Shown one piece after another: positions 45,332-55,567 of a DNA stretch of 64,000 nt; position 1 is the stretch's first letter, and each line of letters begins with the position of its first letter. Origin of the DNA: Sclerotinia nivalis (Eukaryota; Ascomycota; Leotiomycetes; Helotiales; Sclerotiniaceae); NCBI GenBank assembly GCA_029531795.1, contig JAPEIS010000013.1:806001-870000 (forward strand), written 5' to 3'. The notes below the pieces were generated by a model, which saw only the letters and a program-made list of their open reading frames with translations, had not been told where the DNA came from and searched no databases. Both the position numbers and the translations under genes were made by a program.

Positions 45332-46648
45332 GCCGGTCCTAGAGTTCCATGCGTCAGATTATTTGAAATTTGATTCCCGTCTCTTGTTGGTATAGTCAGG
45401 AGGTACTTTTAAAGGATAATTAAGGATTTATTTTGCCTTATGTCCGTTTTTTTGTGTGCATATATTTTACTTTTTTTGGTGCGCAAAAGATCTAGGGGCG
45501 TTGCGTTTTGATAGAAATGGGATACCATGGGATAGGAGTTGTCTTTCGTTAGGGAGGGAAAATGCAAAGATGTTTGTAGGAAGTCGAGAAGAAATCCTGT
45601 GTAAGGAAATTGTAACCCCAAGACACAGAGGTTTCGCTCCTTGGGCAAGTTACGCCAAAATCTTCGACTCAAAGCCAAATAAAATTCATTTTCTTAAATA
45701 TATCACGCGCTGTTCATGATGCTCAATCTTACTACCACATACCCACACCCGCAGTAAAATCTCAAGCATAGATAGCGTATAAGATGACACATCATCTCTT
45801 CAATACATTTCATTTCATTCGCCAGCTATTTCCAAAGACCGATTCCAGGAAGCCTAGCGAGAGAAAATTGGATTCGAATAATAACCAGTCTTGATTCCAC
45901 GGAATCACAAATCTCAGTAAATAAAAAGAACTTTAAGTAACAAATGTCCAGGCATGAAATGTGGCAATTTGGAAGCAGCAAGCTATTTGTGCTGTTCTCG
46001 CTGTGGGATGAAGATGAAGAGATCGCACGCCGGAATTTTACCCTATTGATATCTTCCCTTTTGCATCCTACTTATCTGAATCTAGAAGAATATCAGGATG
46101 CGAAGCACTAATCATAACCCAATACACACCTACGCAAAGTCTATATTCCCATAGCCCCCTTCCCTAGAAGCTCCATTAAGTCTCTTCGCACATATGCGCA
46201 TGCAACTATGATATTCCAAACAATTCCTCGACCCACCAAAAAAGAAACATCAACTCGAATTTCCTTGTCCAAAACTTCTCGGAGGATATCTCTATATCTA
46301 AAGATTCCATACTTGTATATCCGTACGCATTATGATCAAAAACACTGATAAAGTTCAATTGTGGCAGGATTACACGATGTCAATGCGTCGGTTGATGATC
46401 AATGGGATGTCGCTGAGAAAACGTATTTTTAGAATGGTGGGTAGGATGTTTCATGGATAGTATAAGCATATTTCGGATTTCGTTACTGTTTGTGGAATCT
46501 GAATCGGAGGGGATGCTGTCAATGAACTCGACTTGTGGAGGGTGGCATTGTTGGATAATACTTTGAGAATCGGGGCGAGGAAGACGGCGGACAAAGATGC
46601 AATTTATTTCTTAGTATATGTAGTCTTCTATTTATATTTCCCAGCATC
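45332..46648. other. Intergenic, nothing recognised
   Basis: About 1.3 kb between convergent genes. No domain, RNA gene or repeat was recognised, and the frames present are short. Confidence 0.5.
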
Positions 46649-47791
46649 TCATAACTTTACAGGTTTCAATATAATATTGTCTATCAGCCTGACTGGAGGC
46701 CCATCAGACAAACCAAGATCCTCTCCAGGTTGTGGTGCTTCTACTGGCAGCATCTTTATCGCCCCACTCAAAATTGCGCCTTTCGTTTCGTCAACCTCTT
46801 GGATCTCCTCCATGGTCTCAGGATCCGCCAATGATATGTAATCCACCTCGAACCTTACTCGTTCCTCGGGCTTCAATTGATGCTGTTCCATTAGCAACAA
46901 TTTCGCCAATTCCAATGCAGGTCCCAAGAGCTCATCTCTTGATCGATGTCCAAATTTATATCCCTGCTCGGCAACTTTGAGCACTTTGAATAGTGCTGTA
47001 GCTACATCTCTTCTCCTCTTCCCTAAATAAACATTTCTTGAACTCAATGCCAGACCATCGTGCTCTCTTTGTGTATCTCCGATGACAACTTTGGTATCCA
47101 TGCAGAAATCCTTAACCATCTTCTTTATTACCACAGTCTGCTGAACATCCTTTTGTCCAAAATATACCTTCTCTGGCATAACAATATTGAATAACTTCAT
47201 ACAAACAGTGGCCACTCCTCTGAAAAATGTTGGCCGACTGGCCCCCTCCAATAGCTCTCCAACCGGTGTGATTGTGACAAAGCTTCCCTTCGCTTTAACT
47301 TCTTGACTCGGCGGCCCACTCGGATACATTGTCTCTGTTGTAGGCGCAAATACCGCGGCAATCTTTCCCATGTTTCCATTATCAGCTAATTCCATGTCGA
47401 GATCCTTCAGCATCTTGCAATCCTTTTCCCATGTCTTCGGATAGCTATCAAGATCTTCGTGAACGCCGAATTGAGTTGGATTAACATAGACGCTTACTAT
47501 CACATTTGAATTTTCTGCAGCGGCAAGACGAATAAGTGATAAGTGACCCTCATGAAGAGCTCCCATAGTTGGCACGAGACCAACCGTTCGATAATCGATT
47601 AGTTGTTTGCGACGCCATTGGCGTAGCGCAGGTACATCTCGGAAGATCTTGATGGAGGTACTCGGTATTGTAGGATTAGCGACTCGATGGAGCAAGGCAG
47701 AAGCCGTCGAGAACATTCGTGGGGAACAGTATGCTCGAGTGGAGGAGTCGAAGAGGGGCACCACTGACCGGCGCATTGGGAACGACATCAT
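46649..47791 (-). CDS. PAN6: Pantothenate synthetase (pantoate--beta-alanine ligase)
   Basis: Single exon, 380 residues from the ATG at 47791. Catalyses ATP-dependent condensation of pantoate and beta-alanine to pantothenate, the last step of vitamin B5 synthesis and the entry to coenzyme A. The nucleotidyltransferase signatures are present: PTMGALHEGHLSL (HIGH-type), VSVYVNPTQFG, the pantoate/ATP site FRGVATVCMKLFNIV, YFGQKD, and LSSRN (KMSKS-like). Compared with bacterial PanC (about 280 residues) it has an N-terminal extension of about 45 residues rich in Ser, Arg and Ala, which may be a mitochondrial presequence, plus a fungal insert (about 130-150). Divergent from DBP7, with 367 bp between starts. 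Confidence 0.95.
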   Translation of the reverse strand: MMSFPMRRSVVPLFDSSTRAYCSPRMFSTASALLHRVANPTIPSTSIKIFRDVPALRQWRRKQLIDYRTVGLVPTMGALHEGHLSLIRLAAAENSNVIVSVYVNPTQFGVHEDLDSYPKTWEKDCKMLKDLDMELADNGNMGKIAAVFAPTTETMYPSGPPSQEVKAKGSFVTITPVGELLEGASRPTFFRGVATVCMKLFNIVMPEKVYFGQKDVQQTVVIKKMVKDFCMDTKVVIGDTQREHDGLALSSRNVYLGKRRRDVATALFKVLKVAEQGYKFGHRSRDELLGPALELAKLLLMEQHQLKPEERVRFEVDYISLADPETMEEIQEVDETKGAILSGAIKMLPVEAPQPGEDLGLSDGPPVRLIDNIILKPVKL

Positions 47792-48158
47792 CGTGAACAA
47801 TTGAGCCTATTGTACTCCAAAGTGAGTTTCAAAGTCGATATGGATGAGAAACTGATATATTCAACCCAGTTAGGGTCCATATCGGCAAGAGATATCAATT
47901 TGAGTCATCCTGTTCTGTTATGTGCAGCGTAGAATGAAGCCTGAGATAATTTTTGATATTTGCGGGTGCTCAAGGGACGCTTATCCAGGAAAAGCTTAGA
48001 CCTCCCGCTCTCCATACTAGCGGGGCTGTGATAAAATGGCCCGAGCTCAACTTTTTTTCTGGGACGAAACTTCTGCATTTGCATTTGCATCTGCATCTGA
48101 GCAATTTCTAGTACAAATTCTCAGCATTTCAGAGCAAATTTTCAGCAAAACAGTAACT
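47792..48158. promoter_or_regulatory. Bidirectional promoter of PAN6 and DBP7
   Basis: 367 bp between divergent starts. The DBP7 side is open in frame back to 48036, with short CATTTG/CATCTG repeats (about 48078-48099). No TATA box was identified. Confidence 0.45.
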
Positions 48159-50792
48159 ATGGCTGACGATGGAATGTTAATGAATTTTGAGATTGGGGAG
48201 GTGCCAATAGTTCCGAAACAATCATTTAAAGGAGGACGTTGGAAGGATCGATTGGCTGCGAAGAAAACCGCACAGCACCGAGTTTCTAAGAGCACAAATA
48301 ATCCCTCGACGAGAGAAATATTTTCCGAACGACAACATGATACTGGCGCGGAAGAGTATATTGGTCGCGAGCCTTCATTGAGGGCATCAAAGAGGCAACG
48401 AGTTGATGATAATTACGATTCTTACGGTGGAAGAAATGAAAGTACAGCAGCTTATGCTTCCGGGGAACTTCCATCTGGCAGTATAAATGTTGGCAGGGGT
48501 AGGAAAACTACTTTCCAGGAAGAAACTAGGCCTGCATTTGTTGCTGGCAAATTACCCCCTGGTAGTATCAACATTAGTGGAAAGAAGGCGACCCCAATCC
48601 AGGAAGAAACCAGACCAGCTTTTGTTTCCGGAAAATTGCCTCCGGGAAGTATAAATTCTGGTGCAAAGAAGGCCATTTCTTTCCAGGAAGAAAAGAAACC
48701 TGCTTACATTTCTGGAAAGCTCCCACATGGTAGTATCGATGGCATGCGAAACCGTGAAATGGCCGCTGTGCACCGCGAGATCGCCGAAGGCGGGAGAAAG
48801 CCAGGCCAGGTTGTCTCGTCTTTATTCACATTCAACCCTACTTCAAAGAAAAAGTTTGATGAACCAGAAGAAGAATCAGAACCGGCGAAACCGTCCAATG
48901 CGCCTTTGACAGAGGAAATGGCGACGTTCACAAATCTAGGACTATCGAGAAGACTTGCCGCCCATTTATCTACCAAACTTGATATGAAAGCTCCAACTGC
49001 AATTCAAAAAGCATCTGTGACGCAACTGATATCGGACGATAGCGATGCTTTTATACAAGCAGAGACTGGATCTGGTAAAACGTTGGCATATCTACTGCCT
49101 ATAGTGGAGCGAATATTGGCGTTGAGTGATAATGGGATACAAATACATCGAGATTCTGGACTTTTCGCTATTATTCTTTCACCTACAAGGGAATTGTGTA
49201 AACAAATCGCAGCTGTTCTGGAGAAGGTTTTACGCTGTGCGCCATGGATAGTTGGTACGACAGTCAATGGAGGAGAAAGCAAACAATCAGAAAAGGCTAG
49301 ACTTCGCAAGGGTGTCAACATCCTTGTTGCAACACCAGGGCGATTGGCAGATCATCTTGACAATACCGAAGTGTTGAATGTAGCTACTGTGAGATGGCTA
49401 GTGTTGGATGAAGGAGATAGATTGATGGAACTTGGATTCGAGGAAGAGATTAAAGGTATCGTTGAGAAAATTGGTCGGAGATCTGTGGCCAGTGGCAATT
49501 CGGAAATGATGTCTCTTCCGAAGCGGAGAGTTACGATTCTATGTTCTGCTACGATGAAGATGAACGTTCAGCGTTTGGGAGAGATCAGTTTAAAAGATGC
49601 TGTGCACATTCAAGCGGATCCATCGGAACAAGAGAAACAAGACAAGGAAAATGGTATTGAAGCCGAAGATAAAGCATTCTCTGCCCCTACCCAATTGAAG
49701 CAGTCATATGCTATCGTTCCTGCGAAGCTCCGCCTTGTTACTCTGACGGCTCTCTTAAAACGTGCCTTTGCACGAAAGGGTTCCGTGATGAAGGCAATTG
49801 TTTTTATGTCTTGTGCAGACTCTGTCGACTTTCACTTCTCGCTCTTTTCTCGCAGCGCTGAGACGCCAGCTGAAGCTACAGAAGAGGAAAAGGTCGAGCT
49901 ACCCACGCTGCCCAAATCAGAACTGATCAAAGAGACTATTGCTCACGGAGCTACGATTTCAAACAGCTCCAACCCTGTAATTTTACACAAGCTTCACGGA
50001 TCTCTTGCACAAAACATTAGAACGGCAACGCTCAAGGCGTATTCCGAATCTGCCGATCCTTGTGTTTTGATATGTACCGATGTTGCATCTCGAGGTCTTG
50101 ACCTTCCAAATGTTGACTTTGTCATCGAATACGATCCACCTTTCAGCGCCGAAGACCATCTGCATCGTGTTGGACGAACGGCCAGAGCTGGTCGTGAGGG
50201 TCGTGCTTTAATCTTTCTCATGCCTGGCACCGAGGAGGAATATGTATCTATCTTGGCTTCCGGGTACCGTGAAGGAAAGAAGGCCCTGACACATCATACT
50301 GCCGAAGATTTGATACAAAAGGGCTTCGGTGGTACAGGTCGCGAATGGGAAGAGAGAGCTACGAATTTCCAACTTGAGGTTGAACGGTGGAGTTTAGATT
50401 CACCAAGATATCTCGAAATGGCACGTCGTGGATTTCAGAGTCACATCAGAGCTTATGCCACTCACGTCGCAAACGAGAGACACATATTTAATATGCAAGA
50501 ATTGCACTTAGGTCATTTAGCCAAAGCATTCGCCTTACGAGACAAACCTGGAAGCATCAAGGTACCAGGATTAAGACCAGCGAAGATGACAAAAGCAGAC
50601 AGAAGTGTTGCGGCTAGGAAGGCGAAGAGAGGTGAGAAAGAAGAAGAGAAAGCTCCGGAGGGAGAAAGAGTACGGAAACAGAGGAAAATGGAGTTGGATC
50701 TACCTACTGTGGATAGTAATGAAGTTGCCGCGAGGATGAAGAGGAAGATGAAAGAACATATGTCTGCCGCGAGTGAGTTTAATATTGGTTGA
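48159..50792 (+). CDS. DBP7: DEAD-box ATP-dependent RNA helicase DBP7
   Basis: Single exon, 877 residues from the ATG at 48159 (MADDGMLMNF, the usual Dbp7 start). Acts in the nucleolus in 60S ribosomal subunit assembly. Helicase core: Q-motif region FTNLGLSRRLAAHL then PTAIQKAS, motif I AETGSGKT (about 301-308), Ia PTRELCKQ, GG, TPGRL, and motif II as DEGD instead of DEAD (about 416), a variant normal for Dbp7. Then come motif III CSATM, motif V CTDVASRGLDLP and motif VI HRVGRTARAGREG (about 668). A basic C-terminal tail follows. The N-terminal region is unusual: an 84-bp unit is repeated three times plus a partial fourth, each carrying G-K-L-P-P-G-S-I-N. Confidence 0.95.
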   Translation: MADDGMLMNFEIGEVPIVPKQSFKGGRWKDRLAAKKTAQHRVSKSTNNPSTREIFSERQHDTGAEEYIGREPSLRASKRQRVDDNYDSYGGRNESTAAYASGELPSGSINVGRGRKTTFQEETRPAFVAGKLPPGSINISGKKATPIQEETRPAFVSGKLPPGSINSGAKKAISFQEEKKPAYISGKLPHGSIDGMRNREMAAVHREIAEGGRKPGQVVSSLFTFNPTSKKKFDEPEEESEPAKPSNAPLTEEMATFTNLGLSRRLAAHLSTKLDMKAPTAIQKASVTQLISDDSDAFIQAETGSGKTLAYLLPIVERILALSDNGIQIHRDSGLFAIILSPTRELCKQIAAVLEKVLRCAPWIVGTTVNGGESKQSEKARLRKGVNILVATPGRLADHLDNTEVLNVATVRWLVLDEGDRLMELGFEEEIKGIVEKIGRRSVASGNSEMMSLPKRRVTILCSATMKMNVQRLGEISLKDAVHIQADPSEQEKQDKENGIEAEDKAFSAPTQLKQSYAIVPAKLRLVTLTALLKRAFARKGSVMKAIVFMSCADSVDFHFSLFSRSAETPAEATEEEKVELPTLPKSELIKETIAHGATISNSSNPVILHKLHGSLAQNIRTATLKAYSESADPCVLICTDVASRGLDLPNVDFVIEYDPPFSAEDHLHRVGRTARAGREGRALIFLMPGTEEEYVSILASGYREGKKALTHHTAEDLIQKGFGGTGREWEERATNFQLEVERWSLDSPRYLEMARRGFQSHIRAYATHVANERHIFNMQELHLGHLAKAFALRDKPGSIKVPGLRPAKMTKADRSVAARKAKRGEKEEEKAPEGERVRKQRKMELDLPTVDSNEVAARMKRKMKEHMSAASEFNIG
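48450..48740 (+). repeat. 84-bp tandem repeat inside DBP7
   Basis: Three 28-residue units (48450-48533, 48534-48617, 48618-48701) plus a partial fourth. Each starts with Ala-Phe/Tyr, then SGKLPPGSIN (or GELPSGSIN) and ends QEETRP or QEEKKP. Exact multiples of three preserve the frame. It lies in the disordered region before the helicase core. Confidence 0.92.
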
Positions 50793-53700
50793 GTGGTGGT
50801 TCATCCCATCGTTAGTACATACGGAAATACAACAACCCAAATTGATGATCATTTTCATCAAATCATCTTGAAGAGACAATCATCCGTTCTTTTACATTTT
50901 TCTAGTCACTTCGTTTAATGATTCAAGATTTTTGCCATCCTCCTTGTAAAACAACCTATGTCGCACAAGATATTTGTGGCTTCTGGCTCGATTACTGTTA
51001 TCATCCCCGCGACGCAACCCAGAAACGACAAATCCATTTCACAGTTAATAAACCACGGATCGGAAAACATTGAGACAAAATCTCAGATATGTGATTGCGT
51101 CTTCAGATTCAGTTCCTTCACCCAGTTCTAGGGTCACCGATTGTTCTATGGGTAGAGTCAAATGGCCTTGTTTTCTCACGATGGAGATGCCAACGGTTGT
51201 AATAATGAATGGACCACTCCTTTGCGAGTCTGCCGAGAAGTGGAGATACATGTATATAACTCGGCTGATAGTGGATGTATTCTTTGCGACGTCGTACTTA
51301 AGTTCTTTGAAAATAAGGGTGCTCGGTGCCAGGATTTCTGGTCTATAAACTGCTGCACCAAATATCCAGGCACATACGAGTTAACGTGGCGGCCAGATGG
51401 AAGGAGGGGAGGGGAGTATTCACTAGGCATTTATTCTTTAGAAGGTTAGAGTCCGCTAAGGTCCCATGTGTTGAAGACATCAAGGCTAAAGTATTATCTG
51501 CCAGCATGGTAAACTAACCGAGAGCCGTGTAATTTTCCGGTCAATATTGGCAGGTGCTTCGTTATCATATCCAGCTGGCTACAGCAATGTTTTCGCAGCA
51601 CAAAGAATGACAAGATCGAGGCGAGGTTGGCCAATAGCCACCAAGCAGGGTTATAGATGTTCACCCTGAAGATTGGTGATTCATTTTTGTTAAATACCAA
51701 TGAAGAAATGGTAGCTAGTGAGTTGCCTTGAATTATTGCTAGGGCTCTTCTTCTACATCAAACACAACTACGCAAAATCTAGCGCGGTATTACAACAAGC
51801 TATCCATGTCCGCACTTCTTCAAAATATGACGGACAGGGTCATTTTAATTCGTCCAATACGTTATCGATATTTTTGGATACACTCTTCGTGTAACGTACA
51901 GGATTCCCTGGTAGATTGGGTCGTGGAGCCATTAAAGATGGCCAAGGCGTATGAAGGCGCTTCTATGAGAATTGCAGCAGAAGCAGCCAAAACCACTGCT
52001 TCTGGGATCTTCGAAAGTACCAATGTTTGCCGACAACAATTGTTCTCGATCAAAGGTTACTATCCCTATTATGGAAGGGAAGGGGAGGCTGTATTTACGA
52101 TATCCTCTTAATATCAGTCTATCTGCATACGCAGACTGTCTCAGGAAACGCGTCTGGGCTTTACATGAAGATTTACTACCCTGACGCTTGATCGGCTTCA
52201 GAGACGCGCAACTATCCTGGAGATGCGCCAAGCAAGAATCTCGGGGGGCATGTGCCACTCGAGAATGCCACTTTTTCGGATCGATGGCCTGTAAGGCCAC
52301 AATCACAATGACTCCACAAATACAGAAATATGGACCAAAACAGGACAACAATGTCTTTCTGGTAAGAGTTCCGGAATCCCCTAACCGTACACTTTACTGA
52401 GGGATTTATTGATATAAAAGACTAATATGCAAATTAGAGGATATCATTGAAGTCAAGGTATTGATTACTATTCATCATATATACTTAGTTTTTAATTAGA
52501 AAATAATTGTGATGGTAATTTATTATTAGATTTAAAAAAACGTAGGTGAAAATCGAGGTATGTGCAGTGAATCGAGTCCAGAACTCTTATAATATCGCAG
52601 ATGATTATACAACTCGTCAAACACCCCTTCCAAAAGTCGTACGTATGGAAATCTAGGCTATTGCCGAGGTGATAACCAAGGAGATAGGACAGCCTTCTAC
52701 TGCATACAAAGCAGGTCTTCGGGAACATGATTTTTGCCATTTCAAGCCGCGTCCAGCATCTAAAATTCAACATTCAACATTAAAAGCCAAATCAGAGCAT
52801 CGTCTGGATTAGTACCCTAGTAAATGGTTGAAGCAGAATGATGTGCCGATGCTTTGTTATGTTTTGACGCCGGACAGCTGGCTAACTGCTATCCGGGAAT
52901 TGTAGGTCTTTTGAGTATCTTAGAGTTACTCTCCGAGTGGGCACGATCGATTAGACTAATGATGAGAGACTTGCACGCTTCCTATAGAATCTCTTCCATA
53001 CCTCATCTCCCATCTCATCTCCCTTCTATCCCTCTTCTCCGCTCTACCTCTAACATCTTCCTTTATCCACCCCATCTTCCATACTTCATGATTCCATTCC
53101 TTCATTCGCCTCCTACAGAAAGAGCTTTGATAATCTTATTTTCTTCTCATTTTCCATCCTAGAAAAAGTACAAACCCAACTTGGAAGATCTATAAATCCT
53201 ATTTTCTTTTCCTGTGTTTACAATCTACCTACAAAAACACTTGTACCTATTCAATGCTCAAAATCTGACAAAGGTTCAACATATCTAAGCTTATATTGTA
53301 GAAAGTTCAATGAAAATCTTTGGAGTGAGTTGGCAAAGGGAACATTTTTGGGGGCTCAGAGAGGCTGATTAGTTTATTTGAAGTTCAATAGTAATTTTCT
53401 CATCACGGATAGCTAGTGTTGTAAATGAGCAAGTAAATATTATATAATATTCAATTTACCATTTTCAAATTTACATTAGTAATAAAGCATTTATATCTTT
53501 TATATCTTCTTCCTGTATGATATTTCTCAATTCCTATGTAAGCCTTTGGTCAAGTATAGATCATTAATCAATATTTGGATAAATTTGTTTCTCTTATCTT
53601 TAAGGTACTTCTTTACCCGTATACTATGGATTTGATATAACATACAGTTATATTAGCCGTATACTACGAATTTATATGAAATTCCATTATTGTAACGAAA

Positions 53701-54724
53701 CTTTCGAATATTGACCGTACATCATATCTAAATTAAGGTTTTCCTTAGCTTCCAGATTGTTTTCTAACTTGTTTCGATCGAATTGTCCTCCCCTTTCTTG
53801 CTCCCCCTCGTAATCACCTTCGCCACCTACCTTGTCACCTACCTCGCCACCTGCCCTTGCTATCTACCTCATCGTCACCTCTACATTGAAAATATCTAAA
53901 GAAAAAAAACTTTAAGGATATTATATAATTCGTTTTTCGAAATCATTATATATAATCCGAAATTGAATAATACAATTGTACAATAATGATATCGTAGTGA
54001 ATACAGTTAAATGATAGATGATTTGAATAGATATTCTATGAAAATATGAAATTAAAACGAAAAATATGACTCGTCAATTTATTAGTGAAATAACTAAGTG
54101 GGAATAGCTTCACTTTCTCCGTTTACAACTAATTCAGGCTCTAAGGCGGCCATTTTGTTTAGATATCATACCTTTTCGTACGGTATTGGGAGTTCAGTTT
54201 TGTAATAATTTCGGGCTTTTCTACAGTTAAAGTGGCCGTAGTTGTAGGTAGGCAAACAAAGTCCGTATATCATGATCTGATTTTAGTCATGGTATACGGG
54301 TAAGAAGACACATTACGGTTAGGTTTAGGAAATCAATCAATCTTCTTTATTTTAGCTCTACGCTGAACAACAACAATATCATAATCTTTGGAGATAAGAA
54401 TCAATTGAATAAAACAAAGAAAAAATATATAGAACTATTATACTATCTGATATGTATCTAGTTCCTAGATGTTGAAATTAGATATACATCCAAGGCAATA
54501 ATTATTTTACCGAGCCCCTAAGTATTCTTCGGTTGACTGTATTGTCTCTGAGTAGTTAATATTACTGTTTTCAAAAAAGGATAAAGTTGATCTCAATTCT
54601 ACTCTTACAATATAAAATAAACAAGCTTTTGAACATTAACAATATCATCAGTCTTGCAAAGGAAAAACGGAAATTATTGAATATTTGATATTCGGTAACT
54701 AATACCTTAAAGCAACCATACATT
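50793..54724. other. Gene-poor AT-rich region
   Basis: Nearly 4 kb without a supported gene. Frames at 51,806-52,111 (+) and 51,932-52,351 (-) overlap antisense and have no recognised domain. Pyrimidine-rich CATCTCATCTCCC repeats occur at about 52,998-53,035 and CACCTACCT-type repeats at about 53,816-53,880. A pair of inverted sequences lies at 53,607-53,627 and 54,288-54,308. AT content rises sharply after 53.3 kb. Confidence 0.5.
53607..54308. repeat. Possible inverted-repeat-bounded element
   Basis: ACTTCTTTACCCGTATACTATG at the left reappears inverted at the right (GTCTTCTTACCCGTATACCATG on the minus strand, one indel and few mismatches). The sides are 0.7 kb apart and the interior has no coding capacity. 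This could be a degraded MITE or chance within AT-rich DNA. A direct CCGTATACTA repeat near 53,658 adds weight but also ambiguity. Confidence 0.25.
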
Positions 54725-55567
54725 ATGGACCAAAGAAATATACAGCACTTGTATATGTTAGCGCCAAAATGCATTCTACTTTTACTTATAGTATTTGTAT
54801 GCATTCTTGGTTACTATATTATTTCAAGAACTATCATATTTGTATGTAAGCCTTGTCACAACAACACTTCAAGAATCAAAAACCACTGCAAAGCTATCAC
54901 ATTACTTACAATAATAAGCCTTTTTACCATCACCATGAATCACGAAACCATAGACCAGGCCTTCACATTCATTCTGCAATATATCGATCGCGCAAAACCT
55001 CTCTTTCAATTGTTAAAAGATTTGGGATTAAGCAAAGAATCTATTTTCTGCGGTGTGGTTGTTGGCTTAGTCTTTTTCCTGGTCTACTTAATCCTTAGAT
55101 CTATCGTCGAACTTTTTCAGCATTTCTTCGACTTCCTCCACTTAATCCTTAAATCTGTCGTCAAACTTTTTAAGCATTTCTTCGACTTCCTTCAGACTTT
55201 GACATATGTAGGACCTCTCGTCTTCCTCATTTGGTTTCATTGTCCAACGTCAAATCTCGGACAAAATCAACAATTTGCTCTTGCTTTAATAGCAATTTTT
55301 CTATTCGGAATCATCACGGTTTGTCTTATACTAAAGAGAACGGAGGAAAGACCAATAGAGATGACTAAAGTCCAAACAATCGCGGCTAGAGTCCAAACAG
55401 ATGCGGTTGGAGTCCAAAGAGATGTGGCTGGAGTCCAAGCAGATGCGGTTGGAGTCCAAAGAGATGCGGTTGGAGTCCAAAGAGATGTGGCTGGAGTCCA
55501 AGCAGATGCGGTTGGAGTTCAAACAGATGTAGCTGAAATCCAAACAGATGCGGCTAGGGTTCAATAA
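54725..55567 (+). CDS. Orphan multi-pass membrane protein with heptad-repeat tail
   Basis: Single exon, 280 residues, ATG at 54725. Hydrophobic segments at about 16-40, 57-71, 107-125, 160-173 and 184-203 suggest four or five membrane spans. Between them an 18-residue unit is duplicated in tandem (residues 122-139 and 140-157, LILRSIVELFQHFFDFLH and its copy). From residue 216 to the end the protein is nine and a third copies of a seven-residue unit (VQTDAVG, VQRDVAG, VQADAVG and so on), encoded by a 21-bp minisatellite. The regular Val/Ile at position 1 and Val/Ala at 5 would suit a helical, coiled-coil-like tail. No family is recognised. It sits alone in AT-rich DNA. Two frame-preserving internal duplications argue for real coding selection. 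Confidence 0.65.
   Translation: MDQRNIQHLYMLAPKCILLLLIVFVCILGYYIISRTIIFVCKPCHNNTSRIKNHCKAITLLTIISLFTITMNHETIDQAFTFILQYIDRAKPLFQLLKDLGLSKESIFCGVVVGLVFFLVYLILRSIVELFQHFFDFLHLILKSVVKLFKHFFDFLQTLTYVGPLVFLIWFHCPTSNLGQNQQFALALIAIFLFGIITVCLILKRTEERPIEMTKVQTIAARVQTDAVGVQRDVAGVQADAVGVQRDAVGVQRDVAGVQADAVGVQTDVAEIQTDAARVQ
55087..55194 (+). repeat. 54-bp tandem duplication, two copies
   Basis: Copies 55087-55140 and 55141-55194 share most bases (CTTAATCCTTA...TTCTTCGACTTCCT) and encode the duplicated 18-residue helix of the orphan membrane protein. Differences are mostly G/A and C/T. Confidence 0.9.
55370..55564 (+). repeat. 21-bp minisatellite, about 9.3 copies
   Basis: Unit GTCCAAACAGATGCGGTTGGA and variants, coding V-Q-x-D-A/V-V/A-G. 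There is higher-order structure: the triplet VQRDVAG-VQADAVG-VQxD recurs, indicating a second 63-bp duplication. It ends two codons before the stop. Confidence 0.93.

Noticed and set aside
48036..48158. N-terminal 41-residue extension of DBP7
   Set aside because: The family start MADDGML at 48159 is clear. The extension is repeat-rich leader sequence.
51806..52351. Overlapping sense and antisense frames of 101 and 139 codons
   Set aside because: No domain, signal or splice support. They overlap each other and sit in gene-poor DNA.
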